From Actinomycetota bacterium (GTDB taxonomy: Bacteria > Actinomycetota > Acidimicrobiia > Acidimicrobiales > Ilumatobacteraceae): 8,334 bases of DNA. Below the pieces are notes generated by a model. It saw only the letters and a list, made by a program, of their open reading frames with translations, searched no databases and was not told the origin of the DNA. The position numbers and the translations under genes are program-made. Below, piece after piece: positions 1 to 6,083 of the stretch. The stretch covers positions 1 to 8,334 of the forward strand of contig VGBY01000042.1 in the NCBI GenBank assembly GCA_016870295.1, given 5' to 3'. Numbering within the stretch: the first letter of the stretch is position 1; each line of letters begins with the position of its first letter.

Positions 1-85
1 GTCGACACGGAGCCGCGCGCCTAGATTGTTACGGGGTTCACAAGGACCCCTGCTCAATTTCGAGGTGTTTTCGTTGCCGCAGATA
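1..85 (+). other. Leader upstream of the atp operon, possibly with the tail of an upstream gene
   Basis: No complete gene is visible here. Frame 1 reads VDTEPRA and then a TAG stop at 22-24, which could be the last codons of an upstream + strand gene, but seven codons cannot be identified. A small inverted repeat, GGGGT at 33-37 with ACCCC at 46-50 (plus one T-G pair inside), could form a short hairpin. It has no T-run after it, so it is not an intrinsic terminator. I see no convincing -35/-10 pair; the operon promoter probably lies further upstream, outside the window. Confidence 0.3.
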
Positions 86-307
86 ATGAATGACTCAATG
101 TCGAGAGGCGCCGAAATCGCCGGCACCTTGCTGGTGTTCTTTGGCCTCGGATGGTTGATTGATCGCGCACTCGGCACAACACCGTGGTTCATGGTTGGTT
201 TGGCCTTGCTCGCAGTCGTAGCCCAGTTCGTGAAGCTGTACTACGTCTATAACGCTGAAATGTCGTCGCTCGAAGCCCAACGCAAAGCCGTGGTTACAAA
301 GCGATGA
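86..307 (+). CDS. atpZ: AtpZ/AtpI-family small membrane protein, first gene of the atp operon
   Basis: This is a two-helix membrane protein of 73 residues. Helix 1 spans about residues 9-26 and helix 2 about 35-54, joined by the family hallmark GLGWLIDRALGTTPWF at residues 20-35; a short charged tail follows. Family members sit at the head of atp operons. In alkaliphilic Bacillus, AtpZ together with AtpI has been linked to Mg2+ uptake supporting the ATP synthase; a role in Fo assembly has also been proposed, and the exact function here is inferred. The start is uncertain. The frame is open from position 2, with a TTG at 26, a GTG at 65 and ATGs at 86 and 98, and none has a good Shine-Dalgarno site. 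I chose ATG 86 because the family-like sequence begins just after it. The stop overlaps the next start as ATGA (304-307), which suggests translational coupling. Confidence 0.75.
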   Translation: MNDSMSRGAEIAGTLLVFFGLGWLIDRALGTTPWFMVGLALLAVVAQFVKLYYVYNAEMSSLEAQRKAVVTKR

Positions 308-801
308 GTAGCGACGCCACCATCTCCGTTCTCGCGCGCCGCGACACCGGCCCGAGCCCCGAAGCAGAAGTCACCCGCGACCTCGTGCGACGTGGCCTGC
401 TCGTCGCGCCCGCACTGATTGCTGCTTCGTGGCTGTTGTGGGGTAGCGCGGGGGCATGGTCGAGCACGTACGGAATTGCAATCGTGCTGTGCAACTTCAT
501 GCTTGCCGCGGGAATCGTCGCCGTCGCTGCGCGAGTCTCGTATGCGTTCATGATGGCCGCATCGCTCTTTGGATATCTCCTGCGCCTCGCCCTGGTGGCA
601 GTCGCAGTGATGGTTGTACGAGATGCGGAATGGGTCGACTTGTTAGCGCTCGGCATCACGCTCATCGTCACGCACCTCGGGCTGCTCTTTTGGGAGATGC
701 GATATGTCTCGGCAACGCTTGCGTTTCCGGGTCTGCGCCCGAAATCGCTTCGCTCCACGACGAGTGATGAAGTGACCCAAGCAGAAAGTATGCCGGCATG
801 A
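304..801 (+). CDS. atpI: AtpI-like ATP synthase accessory membrane protein
   Basis: This 165-residue protein has a charged cytoplasmic N-terminus (about 1-29) and four predicted membrane helices at roughly 31-50, 55-76, 80-105 and 111-131, then a polar tail. Size, four-helix topology and position between the AtpZ-like gene and atpB fit the ATP synthase protein I (AtpI/UncI) family, which helps assemble the c ring in several bacteria and is usually not essential. Sequence conservation in this family is weak, so the call rests mostly on topology and synteny. The start overlaps the upstream stop (ATGA at 304-307), and its own stop overlaps the atpB start (ATGA at 798-801). The three genes are therefore probably translated as a coupled set and made at modest, matched levels. 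A 433-residue reading frame on the opposite strand is a shadow. Confidence 0.75.
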   Translation: MSSDATISVLARRDTGPSPEAEVTRDLVRRGLLVAPALIAASWLLWGSAGAWSSTYGIAIVLCNFMLAAGIVAVAARVSYAFMMAASLFGYLLRLALVAVAVMVVRDAEWVDLLALGITLIVTHLGLLFWEMRYVSATLAFPGLRPKSLRSTTSDEVTQAESMPA

Positions 802-1568
802 AGTTCTCCGTCCTTGCTTTTGAGTTTCCTCCAATCAACGTGTTGTTGCGCTGGCAGGACGTGCTGCCGACCATCAACAAGGTTGTAATCGTCTCGATAC
901 TCGCTTCGCTCATCGGCATGGGTCTCTTCCTGGCCGCCGCGCGCAAAGACCCGAAGAAGGCCCCCAAGGGTGCCCGCAACTTGGCGGAGATCCTCATTGA
1001 ATTCATCGAGAAGCAGATCGTGATGCAGACGCTCGGGCCAACCGGTCTGGGTTGGACACCATTCTTGCTGACGATTTTCATCTTCGTCTACCTCTGCAAC
1101 GTGCCGGGCATCATTCCGCTCATCCAGATGCCGGCCACTGCGCGAATGGGCGTGCCGGCCTTCCTCGCCTTGATGGTGTGGGTCGTCTACAACGCGACGG
1201 GCATCAAGCATCAAGGACCAATCGGATACTTCAAGTCGACGCTCTTCCCACCCGGTGTTCCCAAGGCGCTCTACGTTTTGGTCACGCCGATTGAGTTCAT
1301 CTCGTCGATCGTCGTGCGACCCTTCTCGCTTGCCGTGCGACTTTTTGCAAACATGCTGGCCGGACATTTGCTGCTCGTCATCTTCGCGTTGCTCTCGGAG
1401 GCGCTGTTCCAGGCGCGCGACAAGATCCTGATTCCGGTTGGCATCCTGCCGTTTGCGATGCTGCTCTTCCTCACCGTGTTCGAGGTGCTGGTCGGCTTTC
1501 TGCAGGCCTACATTTTCACGATCCTCACTGCCGTGTACATCAACATGGCATCGCACGCCGAGCACTGA
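798..1568 (+). CDS. atpB: F1Fo ATP synthase subunit a
   Basis: Subunit a is the membrane stator that provides the two proton half-channels beside the c ring. The protein has 256 residues, typical for the family, with hydrophobic helices at roughly 25-47, 87-108, 119-135, 160-180 and a long C-terminal hairpin (about 190-248). The signature SLAVRLFANMLAGH (177-190) contains the essential arginine R181, equivalent to E. coli R210. Q236 in FLQAYIF matches E. coli Q252. H190 and E229 stand where E. coli has E219 and H245, so the His/Glu pair is swapped; this swapped arrangement is the common one outside enterobacteria. Start ATG 798 overlaps the upstream stop (ATGA) and has no strong Shine-Dalgarno site, so translation probably depends on coupling. 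A 42-base gap separates it from atpE. Confidence 0.97.
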   Translation: MKFSVLAFEFPPINVLLRWQDVLPTINKVVIVSILASLIGMGLFLAAARKDPKKAPKGARNLAEILIEFIEKQIVMQTLGPTGLGWTPFLLTIFIFVYLCNVPGIIPLIQMPATARMGVPAFLALMVWVVYNATGIKHQGPIGYFKSTLFPPGVPKALYVLVTPIEFISSIVVRPFSLAVRLFANMLAGHLLLVIFALLSEALFQARDKILIPVGILPFAMLLFLTVFEVLVGFLQAYIFTILTAVYINMASHAEH

Positions 1569-1595
1569 GTTCACCACACCGAATACCACAACCAC

Positions 1596-1601
1596 AAGGA
1601 G
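1596..1601 (+). promoter_or_regulatory. Strong Shine-Dalgarno site of atpE
   Basis: AAGGAG lies 9 bases before the atpE ATG at 1611, inside the 42-base gap after atpB. It is among the best ribosome sites in the window, while atpI and atpB upstream rely on ATGA overlaps. This fits the need for many copies of subunit c per enzyme. It also fixes the start at 1611 and so supports the long N-terminus of this c subunit. Confidence 0.85.
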
Positions 1602-1610
1602 ACAACAGCA

Positions 1611-1904
1611 ATGGAAGCACTAGCAACAATCGCTCGCATCGCCGCCGAAGCGGGCGACGCGGGCCTTGACGCCGCAGCATTGAAGGCCAACTCGGCCGCC
1701 GCGTCGGCAGGTCAGGCATATGGCCTCGCCGCCATCGGACCTGGCATCGGCATCGGAATCATCTTCGGCAAGGCCATCGAGTCGATGGCTCGTCAACCCG
1801 AAGCAGCCGGCATGGTGCGCACCACGATGTTCCTCGGCGTCGCCTTCACCGAGGCGCTCGCGCTGATCGGTTTCGTCGTCTTCATTCTCCTCAAGTACGC
1901 CTGA
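1611..1904 (+). CDS. atpE: F1Fo ATP synthase subunit c (proton-binding rotor ring)
   Basis: Subunit c forms the rotating ring of the Fo motor. This one has 97 residues: an Ala-rich N-terminal segment (1-37), helix 1 (about 38-58) with glycine motif G43-G45-G47-G49 in AIGPGIGIG, the polar loop ARQPE (60-64) that contacts gamma and epsilon, and helix 2 with the ion-carrying carboxylate E81 in FTEALALIGF. I48 replaces the glutamine and A82/L83 replace the Ser/Thr used by Na+-type rings, so proton coupling is predicted. The family is usually 70-85 residues. Aligning GLAAIG with E. coli leaves about 20 extra N-terminal residues, expected on the periplasmic side. The start is supported by AAGGAG 9 bases upstream; the only later in-frame candidate before helix 1 that I found is a TTG at 1680 with no ribosome site. 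Confidence 0.97.
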   Translation: MEALATIARIAAEAGDAGLDAAALKANSAAASAGQAYGLAAIGPGIGIGIIFGKAIESMARQPEAAGMVRTTMFLGVAFTEALALIGFVVFILLKYA

Positions 1905-1922
1905 TCGAAGTCGCCGACTCGC

Positions 1923-2450
1923 ATGCTGCTGTCACTCCTCCTCGCCGCCGAGGACATGGGGCCGAACCCCATTGCTCCCGAGAACAAGGAACTGTTGTGG
2001 GGCGCTGGATCGTTCCTCGTCTTCTTGTTCGTCATGCGAGTGTTCCTCGTGCCGAAGGTGAAGAAGGGGATGGACGCGCGCTACGGCGACATTCGCTCCG
2101 GGCACGAGAGTGCACAGGCCACGCGGGTAGCGGCGCAGAACGACGTCCACGCATACGAAGAGGCGGTCGCGAAGGTGCGTGCTGAGGCAGCCGCTCGTAT
2201 TGATGCGGCGCGACAGACGCTCGATGCCGAACGACAGGCCAAGGTGGACGAAGTGAACAGCCGCATTGCGGCTCGGCGCGCCGACGCGGATCGTGAATTG
2301 GCGGCCGCTCGTGCTGCGGCCCGTGGCGAGGTTGCAACTGCGGTCGGCAACGTTACGGCGCGAGCCACCCAACTGGTGCTCGGCAAGTCGCCAGACGCCT
2401 CGCTCGTGAAGCGTGCGGTGGATGCGACGATGAACGGAGGCCGCTCGTGA
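1923..2450 (+). CDS. atpF: F1Fo ATP synthase subunit b (first of two b genes)
   Basis: Subunit b is the peripheral stalk that holds the alpha/beta head against rotation. The 175-residue protein starts with MLLSLLLAAED, followed by NPIAP (15-19), both typical of actinobacterial b subunits. A single membrane helix spans about 24-43 and ends at P44. A long Ala/Arg/Glu-rich coiled coil runs from about 46 to 145, and the C-terminal part (146-170) should contact delta. ATG 1923 was preferred over ATG 1956 because it keeps the LAAED segment. The Shine-Dalgarno site is weak (GAAG at 1907-1910), 18 bases after atpE. The stop overlaps the GTG start of the second b gene (GTGA at 2447-2450). I call this one b and the next b', but the assignment could be reversed, since mycobacterial AtpF is sometimes called b'. 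Confidence 0.93.
   Translation: MLLSLLLAAEDMGPNPIAPENKELLWGAGSFLVFLFVMRVFLVPKVKKGMDARYGDIRSGHESAQATRVAAQNDVHAYEEAVAKVRAEAAARIDAARQTLDAERQAKVDEVNSRIAARRADADRELAAARAAARGEVATAVGNVTARATQLVLGKSPDASLVKRAVDATMNGGRS
2436..2440 (+). promoter_or_regulatory. Shine-Dalgarno site that decides the GTG start of the second b gene
   Basis: GGAGG lies inside the last codons of the first b gene, 6 bases before GTG 2447. Together with the GTGA stop/start overlap it supports the non-ATG start and the conserved N-terminus (NLLSLILAAED) of the second b protein. Confidence 0.75.
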
Positions 2451-2989
2451 ACCTGTTGTCGTTGATCTTGGCGGCGGAAGACCCGACGCAATCGCACCAC
2501 TGGTTGTTCCCCGAGATTGCCGAAATTCTCTACGGCGGCATTGCTTCGATTGCCGTCTTCAGTTTGTTGTACAAAGTCGGCTGGCCGATGGCCAAGAAGT
2601 CGCTTGAGGCGCGCACGGCCAAGATTCAAAAGGAGATCGACGACTCCGCTGCCGCTCGCCGTGAGGCCGACGCGGACGCCGCAAACATTCGCCAGGCGTT
2701 GGGCGACATCGCGAGCGAGCGGGCGAGGATTCTTGCCGAAGCCGACGCTCAAGCAGCTGCGCTACTTGCCGAAGGACGAACACGCATCACGGCCGAGGTT
2801 GCCGACATCGAGGCCCGCGCCACGGCGGAGATTGCAGCGTCTCGTGCCCGCATCGGCGACGAGTTACGGGCGGAGATTGCCCGTCTCGCTGCTTCCGCCA
2901 CCACCGACGCCGTTCGTTCGGCGCTCGATGACCGCACCCAACAAGACCTCGTCGACGGTTTCATCACGAAAGTTGGGGCCTCCCGATGA
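2447..2989 (+). CDS. atpF: F1Fo ATP synthase second b-type subunit (b')
   Basis: This is a second b-family protein of 180 residues, suggesting a b/b' heterodimeric peripheral stalk as in cyanobacteria, chloroplasts and mycobacteria rather than the b2 homodimer of E. coli. It begins MNLLSLILAAED, nearly the same start as the first b, then has a membrane helix at about 26-46, a basic MAKKSLEAR segment (48-56), a long charged Ala-rich coiled coil (about 57-150) and a short C-terminal domain ending FITKVGASR. Apart from the N-terminus and general pattern the two b proteins differ widely, and their DNA differs even where the proteins match, so this is an old duplication. The start is GTG, overlapping the upstream stop, with GGAGG 6 bases before. 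The stop overlaps the delta start (ATGA at 2986-2989); in mycobacteria the equivalent two reading frames are one fused b-delta gene. Confidence 0.92.
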   Translation: MNLLSLILAAEDPTQSHHWLFPEIAEILYGGIASIAVFSLLYKVGWPMAKKSLEARTAKIQKEIDDSAAARREADADAANIRQALGDIASERARILAEADAQAAALLAEGRTRITAEVADIEARATAEIAASRARIGDELRAEIARLAASATTDAVRSALDDRTQQDLVDGFITKVGASR

Positions 2990-3513
2990 GTGCAGCGATC
3001 GTCAACGCCTACGTCGGGGCCTTCTTCGAGGTAGCACTCGCACACGACGCCGTATCGGCAGTTGAGGACGACATCTTTCGCCTGGCCCGCGCCTTTGAGT
3101 CGAACGAGGCGCTGCGGTCATCGTTGACCGATGCCGGTCTGCCCGCGGAGCGTCGCCAAAAGATCATCGAACAGTTGCTCGCCGGCAAGGCACACAACGT
3201 GACCGTGCAGCTCGCATCCTTGCTCGTTGGTACCGGGCAAGTTGCGTTGCTCCCGAAGATTGCTGACGCGCTCGTCAAGCGTGCTTCGAGCGAGAAACAA
3301 CTCGAAGTCGCCGAGGTGCGCACGGCCATCGCCCTCACCGATGCGCAACAACAGCGAATTGCCGACGCCCTCACGAAGGCCACCGGCAAGCGCGTGAACC
3401 TGAAGGTCGTCGTCGACCCGAGCGTCATCGGGGGAGTCGTCGCCACCGTCGGTGACGAAGTCATCGACGACACCGTCCGTACCCGTCTTGATCAAGTGAA
3501 GTCACGTCTCTAA
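2986..3513 (+). CDS. atpH: F1Fo ATP synthase subunit delta
   Basis: Delta (OSCP equivalent) joins the b stalk to the top of the alpha3beta3 head. The protein has 175 residues, a normal stand-alone length. The N-terminal six-helix domain covers about 1-105, starting with the family-like AIVNAYVGAFFEVAL, in which the Tyr-x-x-Ala/Gly-x-Phe pattern is kept. The C-terminal domain ends with the diagnostic IGGVVATVGDEVIDDTV (148-164) and RTRLDQVKSRL. It is not fused to a b domain, unlike mycobacteria, and is shorter than the long delta subunits (about 270 residues) of Streptomyces. ATG 2986 overlaps the b' stop as ATGA, so delta and b' are probably coupled and made in equal amounts. A 24-base gap follows before atpA. 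Confidence 0.95.
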   Translation: MSAAIVNAYVGAFFEVALAHDAVSAVEDDIFRLARAFESNEALRSSLTDAGLPAERRQKIIEQLLAGKAHNVTVQLASLLVGTGQVALLPKIADALVKRASSEKQLEVAEVRTAIALTDAQQQRIADALTKATGKRVNLKVVVDPSVIGGVVATVGDEVIDDTVRTRLDQVKSRL

Positions 3514-3524
3514 GTCGTCGCTCG

Positions 3525-3532
3525 AAAGGAAA
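3525..3532 (+). promoter_or_regulatory. Shine-Dalgarno site of atpA
   Basis: AAAGGAAA lies in the 24-base gap after atpH, with the AAAGGA core ending 7 bases before ATG 3538. The independent ribosome site fits the higher stoichiometry of alpha (three per enzyme) than of delta (one). Confidence 0.8.
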
Positions 3533-3537
3533 CTTCC

Positions 3538-5139
3538 ATGTCCGAACTCACACTCTCCGCCGCGGATATCGCCGCAGCAATCACCAAGGGTCTCGACGGG
3601 TACACGCCGTCGGTTGAAGCGCGCACCGTGGGGCGTGTCGCGGAGATCGGCGACGGCATCGCACGCGTCAGCGGACTGCCTGACTGCGCCGTCAATGAGT
3701 TGCTGGAGTTCGAGGACGGTACCGTCGGCCTCGCACTGAACCTCGACGAAGAGTCGATCGGCGTCGTGGTGCTCGGTGACGCCGACGGGATTGAGGAACA
3801 GCAGACCGTTAAGGCGACTGGACGAATTCTTTCGGTGCCGGTCGGCGACGCGATGCTCGGCCGCGTGGTGAATGCCCTCGGTATGCCAATCGACGGCAAA
3901 GGTGATGTCGTCGGAGCACAGTTGCGCCGTGTGGAAGTGCAGGCGCCCGGAATCATGGGTCGCAAGCCCGTGCACGAACCGCTGCAGACCGGCATCAAGG
4001 CCATCGATGCGATGACCCCGATCGGTCGCGGACAACGCGAACTGATCATCGGCGACCGCAAGACCGGCAAGACCACCGTCGCAATCGACACGATCCTCAA
4101 TCAAAAGGGTCTCGGTGTGAAGTGCATCTATGTCGCCATCGGGCAGAAGGGTTCGACCGTGGCCCAAACGGTGGAGGTGCTGCGCCAGTACGGCGCCATG
4201 GACTACACCGTCGTCGTTGCCGCCCCGGCGAGCGACCCGGCACCGTTCAAGTACTTGGCGCCGTACGCAGGCTGCGCGATGGGTCAGCACTGGATGGAAA
4301 AGGGTGAACACGCGCTGATCGTCTACGACGATCTTTCCAAACAAGCCGAGGCGTACCGCCAGATTTCGTTGCTGTTGCGCCGCCCGCCGGGCCGCGAGGC
4401 GTATCCGGGTGACGTTTTCTACCTGCACAGCCGCTTGCTCGAGCGCGCCGCGAAGTTGAGCGACGAAAAGGGTGCCGGTTCGTTGACTGCGTTGCCGGTA
4501 ATCGAGACCAAGGCCGGCGACGTGTCGGCGTACATCCCCACCAACGTGATCTCGATCACCGACGGCCAGGTGTACCTGCAGGACAGTCTCTTCAAGTCGG
4601 GCGTGCGCCCTGCGGTGGACGTGGGCATCTCGGTGAGTCGTGTGGGTGGTGCAGCGCAGATCAAGGCGATGAAGAGCGTGTCGGGCACACTGAAACTCGA
4701 TCTCGCGCAGTTCCGCGAACTGGAAGCGTTCGCCACGTTCGGATCCGAACTCGACGCCATCTCAAAGGCGCAACTTGAGCGCGGTTACCGACTTGTGGAG
4801 TTGTTGAAACAGCCGCTCAACAGCCCGATGCCAGTCGAGGAGCAGGTCGTGTCGATCTTCTCTGGTACGAAGGGTTACCTCGACGACCTGCCGGTGGCCG
4901 ATGTGCGCCGCTTTGAGAGCGAACTGCTCGAGCACATGCGCTCACGCCACGGCAGCCTGCTCTCTGGCATCCGCCAGAACCCGAAGGCCGATGTGCCGAA
5001 AGACCTGGCGGACATCGTCGCTGCGTTCAAGCAGTCGTTCGCCGTGACCTCGGCGGCGCAGGCTGCGGCGGATCCGACGAAGTCGTCGGCTGGCGAAGTC
5101 GGTGAGGCTGCGAGCAAGAAGACGCTGGCCACGGAGTAA
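3538..5139 (+). CDS. atpA: F1Fo ATP synthase subunit alpha
   Basis: Alpha forms the non-catalytic nucleotide sites of the F1 head and supplies the arginine finger to beta. The protein has 533 residues: a beta-barrel domain (about 25-95), the nucleotide-binding domain with P-loop GDRKTGKT (172-179) and Walker B LIVYDD (260-265), and the helical C-terminal domain. The family signature PAVDVGISVSRVG (358-370) contains the arginine finger R368. K175 replaces the usual glutamine of GDRQTGKT; from memory this is shared with mycobacterial alpha and supports an actinobacterial origin. After FKQSFAVT (497-504), where most alpha subunits end, a further polar tail of about 29 residues rich in Ala, Ser, Glu and Lys ends KKTLATE. 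Mycobacterial alpha has an extension at the same place that restrains ATP hydrolysis. The start is fixed by AAAGGA 7 bases upstream. Confidence 0.98.
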   Translation: MSELTLSAADIAAAITKGLDGYTPSVEARTVGRVAEIGDGIARVSGLPDCAVNELLEFEDGTVGLALNLDEESIGVVVLGDADGIEEQQTVKATGRILSVPVGDAMLGRVVNALGMPIDGKGDVVGAQLRRVEVQAPGIMGRKPVHEPLQTGIKAIDAMTPIGRGQRELIIGDRKTGKTTVAIDTILNQKGLGVKCIYVAIGQKGSTVAQTVEVLRQYGAMDYTVVVAAPASDPAPFKYLAPYAGCAMGQHWMEKGEHALIVYDDLSKQAEAYRQISLLLRRPPGREAYPGDVFYLHSRLLERAAKLSDEKGAGSLTALPVIETKAGDVSAYIPTNVISITDGQVYLQDSLFKSGVRPAVDVGISVSRVGGAAQIKAMKSVSGTLKLDLAQFRELEAFATFGSELDAISKAQLERGYRLVELLKQPLNSPMPVEEQVVSIFSGTKGYLDDLPVADVRRFESELLEHMRSRHGSLLSGIRQNPKADVPKDLADIVAAFKQSFAVTSAAQAAADPTKSSAGEVGEAASKKTLATE

Positions 5140-5148
5140 TCGCGCAGC

Positions 5149-6060
5149 ATGGCAGGCGGTCAAGAACGCATCCTTCGCAGCCGAATTCGTTCGGTGCAGG
5201 CCACGAAGAAGATCACCCGTGCCATGGAGCTGATTGCCGCGTCGCGAATCGTGAAGGCCCAGCAGCGCGTGCAAGCCGCGGTGCCATACAGCGAAATGAT
5301 CACGAACGTTGTGCGCGATCTTGCAGCCGGCGGATCAAGCACCGAGTCGGCGTTCCTCAAGCCGCGCGAGGTAGTGAAGACGTCGTGCTACGTCGCAATC
5401 GCTGCGGACCGTGGTCTTTGCGGCGGCTATAACGCCGGCGTGTTGCGTGCCACCGAGGGCGAAGTGAAGGCCGACGTGCTCGCCGGCAAGCAGTACGCCG
5501 TCGTGCCCGTGGGTCGCAAGAGTGAGAACTACTTCAAATTTCGTGGTTATGCATTGCGGGATGGCTTTGCAGGTTTCTCCGATGCGCCGAAGTACGAGAA
5601 TGCAAAGGCCATCGGCCAGTACGTCGTGTCGCTGTTCTTGTCGGGTGAGGTTGACCGTGTCGAGCTCGTGTACACACGCTTCGTGTCGGCCGGAACGCAG
5701 GAGGTTGTGCGTCGCCCGTTGATTCCGCTCGAGCGGGAGGCCATTGAAGGTGGCGACGGAAAGCCTGAGGGCGGTGGCAGTGCGTACGAGTTTGAGCCGA
5801 GTGCCGAAGACATTTTCGGCTCGCTTCTTCCGCAGTACGTGGAGGCGCGAATCTACGCCGCACTGCTCAATGCTGCAGCGAGTGAGCACGCGTTCCGCCA
5901 ACGTGCGATGAAGTCGGCCACCGACAACGCCGAAGAATTGATCAAGAGCCTCTCGCGCACGATGAACCGCGCGCGCCAGGACTCGATCACGACGGAAATC
6001 ATGGAAATCGTCGGCGGTGCCGAGGCATTGAGCGGCGCCGACGACATGGTGAACGCGTAA
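5149..6060 (+). CDS. atpG: F1Fo ATP synthase subunit gamma
   Basis: Gamma is the central rotor shaft inside the alpha/beta head. The protein has 303 residues. The N-terminal helix contains RIRSVQATKKITRAMELIAA (12-31), the Rossmann-like middle domain carries DRGLCGGYN (87-95), and the C-terminal helix carries RQRAMKSATDNAEELIKSL (250-268) and ITTEIMEIVGGAEAL (280-294). These two long helices form the coiled-coil shaft. Compared from memory with M. tuberculosis gamma, the extra loop before the LxxVYT strand is absent (here just SGEVDRVELVYT, 165-176), but a different Gly/Glu-rich insert, IEGGDGKPEGGGS (199-211), precedes the YEFEPS segment. ATG 5149 is 9 bases after atpA; the nearest ribosome site is GGAG at 5133-5136, inside the end of atpA and rather far upstream (12 bases). 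Confidence 0.97.
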   Translation: MAGGQERILRSRIRSVQATKKITRAMELIAASRIVKAQQRVQAAVPYSEMITNVVRDLAAGGSSTESAFLKPREVVKTSCYVAIAADRGLCGGYNAGVLRATEGEVKADVLAGKQYAVVPVGRKSENYFKFRGYALRDGFAGFSDAPKYENAKAIGQYVVSLFLSGEVDRVELVYTRFVSAGTQEVVRRPLIPLEREAIEGGDGKPEGGGSAYEFEPSAEDIFGSLLPQYVEARIYAALLNAAASEHAFRQRAMKSATDNAEELIKSLSRTMNRARQDSITTEIMEIVGGAEALSGADDMVNA

Positions 6061-6071
6061 ACGAATCTGAC

Positions 6072-6078
6072 AAAGGAG
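6072..6078 (+). promoter_or_regulatory. Shine-Dalgarno site of atpD
   Basis: AAAGGAG lies 5 bases before ATG 6084 in the 23-base gap after atpG. It favours ATG 6084 over the in-frame ATG at 6096, for which the spacing would be 17 bases. Confidence 0.85.
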
Positions 6079-6083
6079 CAATC

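Noticed and set aside
22..27. TAGATT as a possible -10 box for the operon
   Set aside because: It matches the consensus at only four of six positions, and the place for a -35 box is at or beyond the window edge.
3..86. Frame 3 open to a TAA at 84-86 that overlaps ATG 86, as if an upstream gene were coupled to atpZ
   Set aside because: The translation is short and rich in Cys and Arg, unlike a normal protein end; frame 1 ending at 24 is at least as likely, and neither can be verified from so few codons.
294..1595. A 433-residue open frame on the minus strand opposite atpI and atpB
   Set aside because: It lies antisense to well-supported genes with clear family motifs, its product is rich in Arg, His, Asp and Glu without recognisable domains, and such frames are common opposite GC-rich coding DNA.
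1611..1904. Na+-translocating c ring, suggested by the GIGPG and ARQPE similarity to Ilyobacter c
   Set aside because: The Na+ ligands are absent: Ile stands in place of the helix-1 Gln, and Ala-Leu in place of Ser-Thr after E81.
3502..4428. A 308-residue open frame on the minus strand opposite atpA
   Set aside because: It is a shadow of the alpha coding sequence with low-complexity Arg/His-rich content and no motif.
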